A DNA stretch of 64,000 bases. It comes from Acidobacteriaceae bacterium. Its GTDB lineage: Bacteria > Acidobacteriota > Terriglobia > Terriglobales > Acidobacteriaceae. How positions within the stretch are numbered: the first letter of the stretch is position 1; each line of letters opens with the position of its first letter. Position numbers and translations under genes: made by a program. Under the pieces are notes generated by a model. That model saw nothing but the letters and a program-made list of their open reading frames with translations, was not told the origin of the DNA and did no database searches. The stretch covers positions 1 to 64,000 of the forward strand of contig JAJPKO010000016.1 in assembly GCA_021323655.1 (NCBI GenBank), in the 5' to 3' direction. Shown here piece after piece: positions 1 to 9,152 of the stretch.

Positions 1-483
1 ATGAACAGGCTGGCCGAAGTCCGGGCCATCGCCTGAGCCGCTTTGCCAGTGGTCCCCATGGCGACCACTGGCAAAACAACGTCAACCAACAACCTTCCTA
101 AGTTCCAGGGAAGATCGAAAGTGCGAAACTTACTGGACACTACCTGGACACTACCGTCGGTAAAAACCAGGCGCGGCAAGGGGACAAAGTGAATAGTACT
201 GGTCGACGGTCAAGGGTCTTCGACTGGGAGTTCAGCTGGAAAGTGCCCTCCGGCCGAAGTTACGCTTGCGGAAGCCACATTTGAAGAAGTCCGTGTCCCG
301 TGGCAAAAGCCCAGGCACGTGATCGCCGATGCCGGTTACGGTTCTGATCCGCTCGTGTCGAACCAGAGTCGGCGGAATTGGACCAGCCAGGCGTCGGTTC
401 GCTCCACAATCCAGAGCAGATGACCTCAACTGGGCTACACCAAACACCCACACTGGTACAAATTACCGGGCAGGATACACAGC
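1..483. other. Window edge, no confident gene
   Basis: The first 36 bases read as a short open frame (MNRLAEVRAIA then TGA) that could be the 3' end of a plus-strand gene entering from the left, but this cannot be tested inside the window. It is followed by a perfect hairpin. The rest, up to the stop of the GH127 gene, has only short overlapping frames with no recognisable protein. A local direct repeat (TGGACACTACC twice, around 134-155) is visible. This may be decayed mobile or gene-remnant DNA; I see nothing I can name. Confidence 0.4.
42..75. terminator. Perfect 13-bp hairpin, terminator-like
   Basis: TTTGCCAGTGGTC (42-54) pairs perfectly with GACCACTGGCAAA (63-75) around an eight-base loop. 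It sits six bases after a TGA at 34-36, so it is probably the transcription stop of the gene entering from the left. There is no run of T after the stem, so it is not a textbook intrinsic terminator and could also be a palindromic binding site. Confidence 0.5.
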
Positions 484-2457
484 TCACGCGATTGGGAAGG
501 TAACTCGACGTAAGCGAGTACTTTGTGCACCGATTGGAACGAGCGTGGCAGGCGCAGACTGGCCGTTTTTGCGGAGCAGTGTACCGCTCAAAACAGTTCC
601 TGGTTGATCGAGCGGGTAATCAGGATTAGTTCCAGTAGCGGCTTTCGGCACAAAACCAAAACTACGATTCCGTTCAGCGGCTGGCAATGCGAGATCTGCA
701 TCTGCATCTTTCGACTTGGTTACGTAGTAGTCCGTCAGATTGCTATGGGCATAGGTTTTTACAGTTTGTGCTTCGCTCGGGACCGGCAAAGCGTAGAGCA
801 GCGGCCCATATTGCAGCGCGACTTCCTCTCCCAATGCCCGCACTTCGCGGATCTCCTGATGGAAATGAATGTGAACTGTATCTCCGGCCTTCCATTCCCT
901 CCGTACCTGCCAGAAGGTTCCGCTCCGGCGGATACGGGCACCGGAGCAGGAGATCTTCGTCTCATCCGACCATTCAGGGTCGCGGAGCCACAGGCAGAAA
1001 TAGACAGGCCTTTCTGGATGCACAGTAATTTCAATCTCATTCGCGTAAGGATACTGTGTATCTTCTTCAATCCTAACCATGACACCTGCGATTTGCGTCT
1101 TCATCTCGCATGGACCATAAAGCGTGGCAACCAATGCGGGCTCCTCGCATGTTGGTCGCATCCACGCGTTACGAATGAAATAGGAGGCCACACGAGTAGA
1201 GTTGGGGCAGCAGCACACTGCCACCTGCTCATGCGTGGGAGAGAACCTTTGCCTTTTTCCCATCTCGTCATGGATCGAGAGCCGGTTTTCATAAGAACAA
1301 TAGAGGATGGCCGAACCGTCAGGCTCACGAGAACCCTGGGCTGCATTGAACCAGAGATGCTCGGCCGCCTGAAAATAAGCAGCATCACCCTTCTTCTGAC
1401 CTGCGTTGAGGAGAGTCACTTGCCGCTCAAGAATCGAGCAATATTCATAACCTACGTTCCATGGACGCGGTGGCGCATCTATGCTTTCTTCACTAACGAC
1501 GGCGCCGCTTGGCATCACGAATTCATTCATAGCTGCAATAGCGCTCACACCAAATTTCAAATATTCCTCATCACCGGTCGCAAGCCAAAACCAGAAGGGC
1601 ATACGCATGGCTTCAACCACAGTGGCACCGTGTCCGTTTCGAAAGCACTGGTTGAATTTGTTGTCTATGATAGGTTGCTGGAAAAAATCCGTAAGTTTTG
1701 GGCTTGCGTGATAAAGACGCAATGCAAAATCCAGATAAGATTTTGACTTTGTCCTCGTGTACAGGTCCTCAAGAACGTCCGTGTACAGGGCATCGTGCCA
1801 GGTAAGGTTAAGTTCCTTGTTCCGATACCCTTCGATAGTACAATCAACGGCGCGCTTTACTGCATCATGGACTTGTTCGTTTCCAGTCGCATCCGCGTAG
1901 GCGAGTAGTCCGCGGAATAGGCAGGTTTGGGTCCAGAGCTCGCCATTGCCGCGGTAACGAAGCTCTGGGGAAAAGATACCGATGTAACCATCTGCATCTT
2001 GCGACGCAAGAATATGCTTCACGTAAGCGTCCGCTTTGGCCATGGACTCAGTATCTCGAGTAAGACACGCCATCATCATCTGGCCGCATCGCCAATTGCC
2101 TTCGCTTTCCCCGTTCCACCATGGATCGGCAGTAACATTCGCGTTGTTTGGTTTGCCTGGCCGGTTTCGCCCGGAAGAAAAAATGTCACTCGACACCTCA
2201 TGGCAAAATTCATCAAGATGGCCCGCAAAGCCAGTCCGCAGATCGCGCTGCATCTGCGCGAGTATCCACCCTTTAGGCACGATTTCACCGAATACGAGCG
2301 GAGTAAAGGCGGGCTGTATTGCAAATCCGTCGTGGGCTGGCCCTGTTACCCGCGGCTTACCTGTCGCCATTGATCGGGCCTGCGTAACCCATCCCGCCGG
2401 GAGCATGATGCTGCCCGTCGCTGCCACTAACAGCTTTAAGGAATCCCGTCTGTTCAC
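484..2457 (-). CDS. Tat-exported GH127-type beta-L-arabinofuranosidase (DUF1680)
   Basis: Predicted 657-residue glycoside hydrolase of the GH127/DUF1680 group, which releases beta-L-arabinofuranose from plant or exopolysaccharide glycans using a zinc-bound cysteine as nucleophile. The start is GTG at 2457, chosen because a perfect AGGAGG (2464-2469) lies six bases upstream; it places NRRDSLKLLVAATGS, a twin-arginine signal, at the N terminus. The (alpha/alpha)6 barrel follows. The zinc-site signature is present: E-Y-C (about residues 338-340) and C-C-C-P-N (about 415-419), corresponding to Glu/Cys/Cys/Cys in characterised GH127 enzymes. A beta-rich C-terminal part follows. Neighbours on the same strand are a GH99-like protein and a TonB-type receptor, so it probably belongs to a glycan-use cluster. 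Substrate specificity within GH127-related families cannot be read from sequence alone. Confidence 0.88.
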   Translation of the reverse strand: MNRRDSLKLLVAATGSIMLPAGWVTQARSMATGKPRVTGPAHDGFAIQPAFTPLVFGEIVPKGWILAQMQRDLRTGFAGHLDEFCHEVSSDIFSSGRNRPGKPNNANVTADPWWNGESEGNWRCGQMMMACLTRDTESMAKADAYVKHILASQDADGYIGIFSPELRYRGNGELWTQTCLFRGLLAYADATGNEQVHDAVKRAVDCTIEGYRNKELNLTWHDALYTDVLEDLYTRTKSKSYLDFALRLYHASPKLTDFFQQPIIDNKFNQCFRNGHGATVVEAMRMPFWFWLATGDEEYLKFGVSAIAAMNEFVMPSGAVVSEESIDAPPRPWNVGYEYCSILERQVTLLNAGQKKGDAAYFQAAEHLWFNAAQGSREPDGSAILYCSYENRLSIHDEMGKRQRFSPTHEQVAVCCCPNSTRVASYFIRNAWMRPTCEEPALVATLYGPCEMKTQIAGVMVRIEEDTQYPYANEIEITVHPERPVYFCLWLRDPEWSDETKISCSGARIRRSGTFWQVRREWKAGDTVHIHFHQEIREVRALGEEVALQYGPLLYALPVPSEAQTVKTYAHSNLTDYYVTKSKDADADLALPAAERNRSFGFVPKAATGTNPDYPLDQPGTVLSGTLLRKNGQSAPATLVPIGAQSTRLRRVTFPIA

Positions 2458-2605
2458 TTTCTGCCTCCTTTTTTGACTACGCCCGGTCCCTGACGCTGAC
2501 AAGCGGCGCATCATAGGTCAAATTAGCGACATCGGTCCCTGCGCGCCAGGACAATCCACCGCAGAGAAATCAATACCCATAACACAATAGTACAGCTACT
2601 TAGAG

Positions 2606-3802
2606 CTATGATAGAAATACACTTCGAATAGAGTTAAGGTAGTCCATCCCGTACAGCGACTCAGGCTCAAGATAGCTGCCTTCTGTCCATTCGTTCCACG
2701 CATTAATGGTTAATACCTTTGGAATATCGGAATGAGAATCCATATGCGCCTTCGCCTTGGCAAGGGCCGTCCGAAATAGTTGCGGAGTATTCCCCTGCAG
2801 AATTGGCGTAAAGGGATACGTACCCTGCTCGTAACGATCAGATTGGCAAGATCTGGGGCTTGGATCCCAACCCATGCTGACGTCAGTATGGTATGGCACC
2901 CCAAATCGGGACGGCGCAGTGCGCCAGTAGCCTTCAGCCTGCACCAGCACGTCAGCATAGTCAGACACAGGGAAGCCAGTCATTTTACAGTGATGGATCC
3001 AGGTATACGAGGTAACACTACGAACGCCAAGGGAGCTGAATATATCTGACAAATTTGCGAGACCGTCAACCCCCCACGCCACCGCATTCAAGTGGACATC
3101 CGGGAATCCCGCAGCACGGACCTTCTCCCGAAATTGCTCAAATGCAGTTCGCGCAATCTCGATTCCCCCCATCCTCTCGATCAGGTTTTTCAATTCATAA
3201 ATCGAGAAATATGGAGACCCATCAATCCTGAAATAGGATGGTTGCTTAAAGTAATGCGAAATAATGTAATCAGTAACTTTGGCGAAAGTAGCCGCATCAT
3301 ATGTGCCTTGATAAATAATCGGCCTTTGCAGCTCAAGCCTCCTTGCAGGCATCAGGTTATACCAATCATGGTTCGCCCACATCAAGCAAAATTTAACTCT
3401 ATCTTGATTGGATGCTCTGAGGTATCCTTCCTCTAATGCACGGTTTAAAAATGGCTTATCTTCGTACCAGTACCAGTCAAAGATGAAGTGCCCGATACCT
3501 GCCTCGGCTGCCAAATCTATTTTTTTTTGGAACACATTGGGATCCGCTTCATCTTCCATGCCCAATAGAGGTTTCTTGGGCTGGTGATGACCAGGAAATT
3601 TTGGCTCGCCGCGCTTCAAAATCTCCCATTCAGTCCATCCTTTGCCGTGGATGTATTCATTTCTCGGATCTACATGAAAGTTCGGAAAATAGTAGGCCCC
3701 AATTTGATAATGCCCCTCTGCTTCTTGCCTCTGAGGGGGCATGCCTATGGCCAGGGAGGCGCATGCGCCACCTTTCACAAACTCCCGTCGATTCATTATC
3801 AC
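2606..3802 (-). CDS. Exported GH99-like / WbsX-type glycoside hydrolase domain protein
   Basis: A 398-residue protein of the GH99-like WbsX group. These TIM-barrel proteins are found in polysaccharide biosynthesis and degradation loci and are related to endo-alpha-mannosidases; the activity of WbsX members is mostly unproven. Visible family features are the N-terminal GAYYFPNFH strand, GWTEWE, HFIFDWYWYE, MWANHDW, and the C-terminal NAWNEWTEGSYLEP block, which carries acidic residues expected in the active site. The N terminus (MNRREFVKGGACASLAIG) is a twin-arginine signal. The GTG at 3802 has AAGGAG eight bases upstream; an in-frame ATG two codons later (3796) would work but lies 14 bases from the SD. 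It is co-oriented with the GH127 gene and the TonB receptor. Confidence 0.85.
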   Translation of the reverse strand: MIMNRREFVKGGACASLAIGMPPQRQEAEGHYQIGAYYFPNFHVDPRNEYIHGKGWTEWEILKRGEPKFPGHHQPKKPLLGMEDEADPNVFQKKIDLAAEAGIGHFIFDWYWYEDKPFLNRALEEGYLRASNQDRVKFCLMWANHDWYNLMPARRLELQRPIIYQGTYDAATFAKVTDYIISHYFKQPSYFRIDGSPYFSIYELKNLIERMGGIEIARTAFEQFREKVRAAGFPDVHLNAVAWGVDGLANLSDIFSSLGVRSVTSYTWIHHCKMTGFPVSDYADVLVQAEGYWRTAPSRFGVPYHTDVSMGWDPSPRSCQSDRYEQGTYPFTPILQGNTPQLFRTALAKAKAHMDSHSDIPKVLTINAWNEWTEGSYLEPESLYGMDYLNSIRSVFLS

Positions 3803-4278
3803 TCGTATTACTCCTTACTGATCATTGAGTTGTCTTTCACTTTTTGTACTGATCATCCAGATAAGATAAAGCTCCACTTATACTGCTGATGGTTACATGC
3901 CGGTTGCATCTGATGCTGGCGGCAAACCCCAGGTCATAACAGGTCCTCTGTAGGTAGTCCTAAATGCGACACATTTAGAAAGTACAAAGCAGAGAGCCTT
4001 CTAACTTAGATCAGGCCGATGATCCTGAATCGGATCTATGCAAACCACAAAGAATCATCCATGTGATTCTGACAGGCATAAGAAAAGGCCAAAAGGCCAC
4101 CTGACGCCTAATATTTGACTTGCGAGTAAACGCGGCTTGCTTCTTGATTCTGAAGTTAGAAATTTTTGCGCTCGCTTTGTACTGCAATGCGTCTGAATCC
4201 ACCAAGGCAGCAGGTCTCCTGCTGCCTTGGATCTCTGGAAATTCGGTGGAATACTGGTTGCACTCTTGTCCGGACCTC
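3803..4278. other. Intergenic 476 bp, holds a hairpin, no gene
   Basis: There is no coding frame of quality here. The stretch separates the TonB-receptor stop from the start of the GH99-like gene, so it must contain the latter's promoter and the former's terminator. The only strong structure is the perfect hairpin at 4202-4230. Base composition is AT-rich compared with the T6SS region. Confidence 0.5.
4202..4230 (-). terminator. Perfect 13-bp hairpin after TonB-receptor gene
   Basis: CCAAGGCAGCAGG (4202-4214) pairs perfectly with CCTGCTGCCTTGG (4218-4230) across a three-base loop, about 50 bases beyond the stop codon of the minus-strand receptor gene. It is a strong GC-rich stem without a following T run, so termination is likely but not certain. 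Confidence 0.6.
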
Positions 4279-7200
4279 TTACCAGATGAGTTTCATGGCC
4301 ACCTGCACAATCCGGCCCGGTGCTGCAGAGCCTATCACACCAAAGTTAGACGCATAGACCGCATTGCTCGGGTTTCCGAAGTTAGTATGATTGAACGCAT
4401 TAAAAAATTCTCCCCGTGTCTGCCATCTCACACGATCACCTAAAGGAATAGACTTGAACAAAGAAAAATCGAGGTTTGCGAATCCGGGGCCGCGCAAAAG
4501 ATCCCGGCTGGAGTTCCCGAAATATCCCATAGGCGGATTTACGAAAGCAGCAGTATTGAACCATTCATTGATTGATTTATGAAACCCTGATGGATAGGGA
4601 TCACCCACGATATTGGCCCGCTGCCCAAAATTTCGGTTGATAAAACCTACATCGAAGCCAGCAATCGAGAACGGTTGTCCGGTATGGAGATCCAGAATAC
4701 CGTTCGCCTGCCAGCCCCCAATCAACAAGTCGAGAAACCTGTTTGTGTTGTTGCCAAAAGCCTGCCCCCTGCCGAACGGAAGCTGATACAGGAAGTTGCC
4801 CACAAACCGATGTTTGATGTCAAAACTGGAAGTCGCATAGTCCAATGCCCAGTTATATTGGTTCATCGGACCATTTCCAGATGTATCCCCATTGATTCCG
4901 GCATTGCTCGATTTATTGTCCAGGCTGTGAGACCAAGTGTATGAAGCCAGGAAAGTAATTGAGCGCCCGCTGTGTTCGGCTTTAAGGGCCAATGCATTGT
5001 AGTTTGAAGCGAACTCAAACGGATGACCGAGGACGTCCCCAATATTTGGAAGCGGAATTCGCTCAGAAACCGGTGTTGGATGTAAAGGATCGTACGGATA
5101 GGGCGCATTTTCCCATGCGCGACCCGTTAGATGATGCGCCTCAGAGCCAAGATAATCCGCTTCGAACTTGACCCCCTTGACTTCGCGCTCTACTGAAGCT
5201 GTCCACATGGACACATATGGAGGTATGTACTTGTCCATTGCCCAGACAAAGCCCAGATCGGCTGATGTCACAGGTGCATGCGGGACCGGGGCGGGAAACA
5301 ACGTGCTGGTATTAACATAGTAGTGAACTGATTGCTCGGCGAAGGGGTACGAGCCGCCCGCAAAAGATTCCTTGATCTGGGTATTGTCATAGAACAGGCC
5401 CCAGCCAACGCGCAACACTGTAGTTTCACTAGCAGATGGGCGAAATGCGAGCCCGATCCTTGGGGCAAAAACCTTCCATTGCTGAGGTCCTGGTGCCGAA
5501 CTATACTCGTATAGCTTACCGCCATAGCCTTCCTGGATGACTTTCTTGCTTGCCGTATAGAGACCGCCGCCAGGTATGTTCGGATTGAGCCAGAACATAT
5601 TGTCATTGGTTGAATAGGGCAATGGCATGAAATCCCACCGCAATCCTAGATTAAGAGTAAGGCGCGGACTGACCTTCCAGTCATCCTGAATCCATGGCGC
5701 GATACGTGCAATTACAAAGTTCTGCACGTTTGCGCTTTCAACTTTGGTTGAAAATTCTGTAGGGACTTGGGAATTCGCATAAGATGGCCATCCCAACAGG
5801 AAATCAGCAACAGGGTTCCCACTCACAGTACCATCAAAGGAGAACTTGGGTGAAGAAAAGGAATTATCGCGCGTCTCAACGTGCTGAAAATCTATACCAA
5901 TCCCAATGTTATGATTTTTTTTCGCGATGGACAGCGTATCGGAAAACTCATAGCTGGGCTGATCATACAGCATCGGCGAGTATCCGGGCCCTCCAACCGT
6001 GGAGTAGCCGAGCACTGTGATCTGCGGAAATGTAGTATACCGGCTGCTATATGGAAACACGTTTTTGAAGCCAATTGCATTCCATGCTGATTCAGATATT
6101 GGAACGCCTTTCGAGCTCACGTTTTCCTGCATCCAGCCAAATAGTGCTTGATTCAGAATCGTAGGACTGAACATGTGCGTATATGAACCCACGACCTGTC
6201 GGCTGGGTTCGTCCAGATACGTTGTCCCTTCAGGGAGGACGCCAGGTTGCGCCACGTTGTATTCGGTCTGCGTGTATCGCGCAAAGAACTTGTCTCTATC
6301 GCTGAACGACTGGTCAAACCGATAGGTCTGTTGATCTGCATTCTGCGGAATCAGCACAGTATAGAGATAATTTCCCTGAGAAGCATTAACATTAGGAGCT
6401 GGAAAGTGAGAGATGGAGCTGATTGCAAACTGCGAAAAATCGCTCCGAGGGATTGTATTGTTTGGATAGGGCATATGGGTGGTCGGATTGATAATGGTGG
6501 TATGAAACACACCATTGATCTGTTCCGGAGTCGGAACCACCGCAAACTGATTAAAAGAGGCGCGGGCACGCAAGCCTTCGTAATTGGCAAAGAAAAACGA
6601 CCTATTCCTACCATCATACAGTTTGGGGATCCATATAGGCCCACCTAAACTGTAGCCGAATTGGTTCTGCCTGAGCAGCGTCTTCGGTTGCGGTGGTTGG
6701 ACAAACTGATAAGTATATGCATCGAGTGCATCATTACGAAGGTAGTCATAAGCTGTTCCGTGGAGCTCGTTGGTGCCTGATTTTGTAGTTAGATTAACTT
6801 GATTAGCACCGCCGCCATAAGCAGCAGAATAGCCTTTGGTTTGTTCTTGAAACTCCTGCAGAACCTCTACTGATGGGACTACTGCAGGCGTTGAATACAT
6901 CAGGTCGTTAATAGCGATTCCGTCGAGCGTGTACCGGTTCGAGTCGGGGCGGCCACCCTGAATACTGATTGCATTTCCTTCGTTACCTCTGTAAATTCCC
7001 TGTTCTCCGCTGTTGGAACTCGCACCGGCTTCTAGGGTAAGCAACTGCGTAAAGTTGCGTCCATTCAGAGGAAGATCGGAGATCTGCTGTTGCCTGATCA
7101 CCTGCCCCACAGCAGCATTTTCCGTATCCAGGGACACAGCTGTGGCATTTACGCTTACTGTTTCGGAGACACTACCTGGACGGAGATGCACGTCAACTGT

Positions 7201-7584
7201 CACTGCCTTACCCACAGCGAGTTCAATTCCGCCCACTACCTCGCTTGCAAAACCAGATCTTTTCACGGTAACCCGGTAAATGCCCGGAAGAAGTGATGGC
7301 ATCGAATAAGTTCCAGTTGAAGAAGTGATAGTGTTTTGGGTCGCATTTGTTCCCACATTCGTTATCGAAACGGAAGCGCCTGGAACGGCTGCTCCTGAAT
7401 TATCAGTCACCGTTCCAACAATGGTCCCGGTTGCACCGCTTTGCGCCACACCTGGTTTGTCATTCATCCACAAAAAAGCGATAAATAGAGCAGCTAGAAG
7501 CGCTCTAAATGCAGCTTGCCGGAGAGATAATGAGATCCTCCATGGCAGCACGAATTTTCCCATCGGCCTCAAAGACTTATACAT
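4279..7584 (-). CDS. TonB-dependent receptor, Oar-like, with carboxypeptidase-regulatory-like domain
   Basis: A 1101-residue outer-membrane protein of the Oar-like TonB-dependent transporter group that is expanded in Acidobacteriota, presumed to take up oligosaccharides or other large nutrients. The start is ATG 7584 with GGAGG six bases upstream. The order is: positively charged N terminus and hydrophobic signal segment ending near GVAQSG; a carboxypeptidase-regulatory-like Ig fold (GATGTIVGTVTDNSGAAVPG onward, about residues 50-135); a plug domain (SDLPLNGRNFTQLL, then RPDSNRYTLDGIAIND); and a long beta-barrel ending in VQVAMKLIW with the aromatic C-terminal residue typical of outer-membrane barrels. 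Its position beside the GH127 and GH99-like genes supports a role in importing their products. The ligand cannot be deduced. Confidence 0.92.
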   Translation of the reverse strand: MYKSLRPMGKFVLPWRISLSLRQAAFRALLAALFIAFLWMNDKPGVAQSGATGTIVGTVTDNSGAAVPGASVSITNVGTNATQNTITSSTGTYSMPSLLPGIYRVTVKRSGFASEVVGGIELAVGKAVTVDVHLRPGSVSETVSVNATAVSLDTENAAVGQVIRQQQISDLPLNGRNFTQLLTLEAGASSNSGEQGIYRGNEGNAISIQGGRPDSNRYTLDGIAINDLMYSTPAVVPSVEVLQEFQEQTKGYSAAYGGGANQVNLTTKSGTNELHGTAYDYLRNDALDAYTYQFVQPPQPKTLLRQNQFGYSLGGPIWIPKLYDGRNRSFFFANYEGLRARASFNQFAVVPTPEQINGVFHTTIINPTTHMPYPNNTIPRSDFSQFAISSISHFPAPNVNASQGNYLYTVLIPQNADQQTYRFDQSFSDRDKFFARYTQTEYNVAQPGVLPEGTTYLDEPSRQVVGSYTHMFSPTILNQALFGWMQENVSSKGVPISESAWNAIGFKNVFPYSSRYTTFPQITVLGYSTVGGPGYSPMLYDQPSYEFSDTLSIAKKNHNIGIGIDFQHVETRDNSFSSPKFSFDGTVSGNPVADFLLGWPSYANSQVPTEFSTKVESANVQNFVIARIAPWIQDDWKVSPRLTLNLGLRWDFMPLPYSTNDNMFWLNPNIPGGGLYTASKKVIQEGYGGKLYEYSSAPGPQQWKVFAPRIGLAFRPSASETTVLRVGWGLFYDNTQIKESFAGGSYPFAEQSVHYYVNTSTLFPAPVPHAPVTSADLGFVWAMDKYIPPYVSMWTASVEREVKGVKFEADYLGSEAHHLTGRAWENAPYPYDPLHPTPVSERIPLPNIGDVLGHPFEFASNYNALALKAEHSGRSITFLASYTWSHSLDNKSSNAGINGDTSGNGPMNQYNWALDYATSSFDIKHRFVGNFLYQLPFGRGQAFGNNTNRFLDLLIGGWQANGILDLHTGQPFSIAGFDVGFINRNFGQRANIVGDPYPSGFHKSINEWFNTAAFVNPPMGYFGNSSRDLLRGPGFANLDFSLFKSIPLGDRVRWQTRGEFFNAFNHTNFGNPSNAVYASNFGVIGSAAPGRIVQVAMKLIW

Positions 7585-8181
7585 GAAACTCCTCCATTTG
7601 ACTTTTCTGATTGGACGCCGAGCAATGTGAATACCACTCATTCAAATAGGCTTCCAAGTTCAGGCGAAACAATATCCAAGCGTCTATATTGTTGTCATCA
7701 TCGAGATTGATGGATTCCTGTATTAGGTTTGCAGAAACTGTCGTGGGTGATTCGAATGCCAAAACTGCTGGATGATTAGTCCCGGCATTTGATGGGTGCG
7801 ATTCTATCCAGTGGATGGAAGGAAGCACTATGGGACAAGTTTTGCACCGGCACGCCACGACAACAGAGGCAGTCCGTCGAGCGATACAACATAGCCAAGA
7901 GAGCCTGATGGCACTGTCCGCGCCGTCACGGGATCAACCCCAGGACCGTGGCCAGGCGCAGAACGACGACCGGGCGGCCGGTTTCGTTGGTCTTTTCTGT
8001 CATCACCAGCCGGTTGCTCTTCGGCGTCGCCATGGCAATGGTTTCCTGCCCGGAGGTACTCACCCTCGCGCCACTCGAGCGTTGGGCCGGGCTGCATACA
8101 GAAAGATCTATGGTTGCGGCCTCGCCTCTTCATTGCCTTGGCGCCGCGAAGCATGACACAAAGTCGGGTTCGCCGGGAAAA
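7585..8181. other. Junction region between glycan and T6SS blocks
   Basis: About 600 bases without an intact gene. It contains the upstream region of the receptor gene and, at 7971-8094, a decayed piece of vgrG (listed separately). The remaining sequence (about 7610-7960 and 8095-8181) gives no recognisable protein in either strand. Base composition shifts here from AT-richer to GC-richer, consistent with the boundary of an acquired or rearranged block. Confidence 0.5.
7971..8094 (-). pseudogene. Remnant of a second vgrG with an internal deletion
   Basis: Bases 7971-8057 closely match the intact vgrG at about 10081-10168 (roughly 80 of 87 by eye; encodes GQETIAMATPKSNRLVMTEK), and 8058-8094 match 11000-11036 (encodes QPGPTLEWREGEY). 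In the intact gene these two pieces are more than 800 bases apart; here they are fused, and the reading frame shifts at the junction. So a second vgrG copy existed downstream of the present one and lost its middle. This is direct sequence evidence of past vgrG duplication or effector-cassette exchange at the end of the T6SS operon. Confidence 0.85.
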
Positions 8182-9135
8182 TTAATCAAAGCGGGCTAAC
8201 CAGCGAAGCGTATCTTCTAGATCAAAGTTTGGTTCTCCATGCGTGCCTTCCTGGAAACGATACATCATTTTTTGCAGTCGGACTGGCTTGAGAGCCCTGG
8301 CAACTTCCCGGTAGTATTGTGAGACAATTTTCTTCTCACCATCTCCAAGATCCGGCTTCGGGCCTGCCTGGAAAACTATACCGCCTTCATAGCGATAAAC
8401 CAATATCTGCTGGCTCATGCCGCGGCAAATGTCTTCCACCTTGCCTAAGGATTGGAGAAATTCATCGCCCACGGCGGTAAGCCAATTTATGCAGCGCATA
8501 GCGTCCTTCAGACTGAGGCTCTCGAACGTACAAGAAGGTGAAAAAACCTCCAGGCCCGGATAACGCTGCGCTAATTCGTATACCAGCGTTTCATAAGGAG
8601 CAGCGCTTCCGATGCTGGGCCGTTGTAGAATGCCAACACCTGCGTATGCCTGAGTTGCGCGCAGTATGGAAGCAAACCGATGAAATCTACCTATAAAGTC
8701 AGGGTTTAAATAGGAGAGAGGCAACTGTATGCTCAGATAGCTCACACCAACAGGTTGCCACGAGGCCCGACAAAGGAATGCTGCCTGAAATGCTGAAGCG
8801 TCGAACGGATCACTGCCGGAAGAATAAATAGCACTCCAAGTATGCTCTTCTGTGTAGTTTCGTTCGCTAACTTCAAGATCCACTGGCTCTTGCTTACTCA
8901 GGTCAACCTCTCGTTTATCGATCGTCTGCCAATGTAAGTGAGGCCTGGCCAACTCGAGAAATTCTTCAATGCACTTGCGTACTGCAGCTCTTTTTTCATG
9001 AGTGCGCCCGTCTTTAAATAAGAAGAGGGAAGTTAAGCCTATTCCGAGGACTTTCTTGCCGTCTTCTTCGACGAAGCGTTCCCCATGTAAGATGTCCTGT
9101 AGATCAGCTTGGGTTAACTTCAATTCTTTTTCCAT
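8182..9135 (-). CDS. Probable T6SS immunity protein, DUF3396-type
   Basis: A 317-residue protein lacking signal peptide and membrane segments, therefore probably cytoplasmic. The sequence (FFLFKDGRTHEKR-like N-terminal strand, then a region rich in W/Y/F and ending with FDLEDTLRWLARFD) resembles the DUF3396 family, members of which are known immunity proteins to VRR-Nuc DNase effectors of T6SS. It starts 17 bases after the stop of the vgrG gene, whose C-terminal part looks like a VRR-Nuc nuclease, so an effector-immunity pair is the obvious reading. A modest SD (AAGGAAAACAGG) precedes ATG 9135. The family assignment is from recalled sequence character, not a database search. Confidence 0.65.
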   Translation of the reverse strand: MEKELKLTQADLQDILHGERFVEEDGKKVLGIGLTSLFLFKDGRTHEKRAAVRKCIEEFLELARPHLHWQTIDKREVDLSKQEPVDLEVSERNYTEEHTWSAIYSSGSDPFDASAFQAAFLCRASWQPVGVSYLSIQLPLSYLNPDFIGRFHRFASILRATQAYAGVGILQRPSIGSAAPYETLVYELAQRYPGLEVFSPSCTFESLSLKDAMRCINWLTAVGDEFLQSLGKVEDICRGMSQQILVYRYEGGIVFQAGPKPDLGDGEKKIVSQYYREVARALKPVRLQKMMYRFQEGTHGEPNFDLEDTLRWLARFD

Positions 9136-9152
9136 CCTGTTTTCCTTGTACC

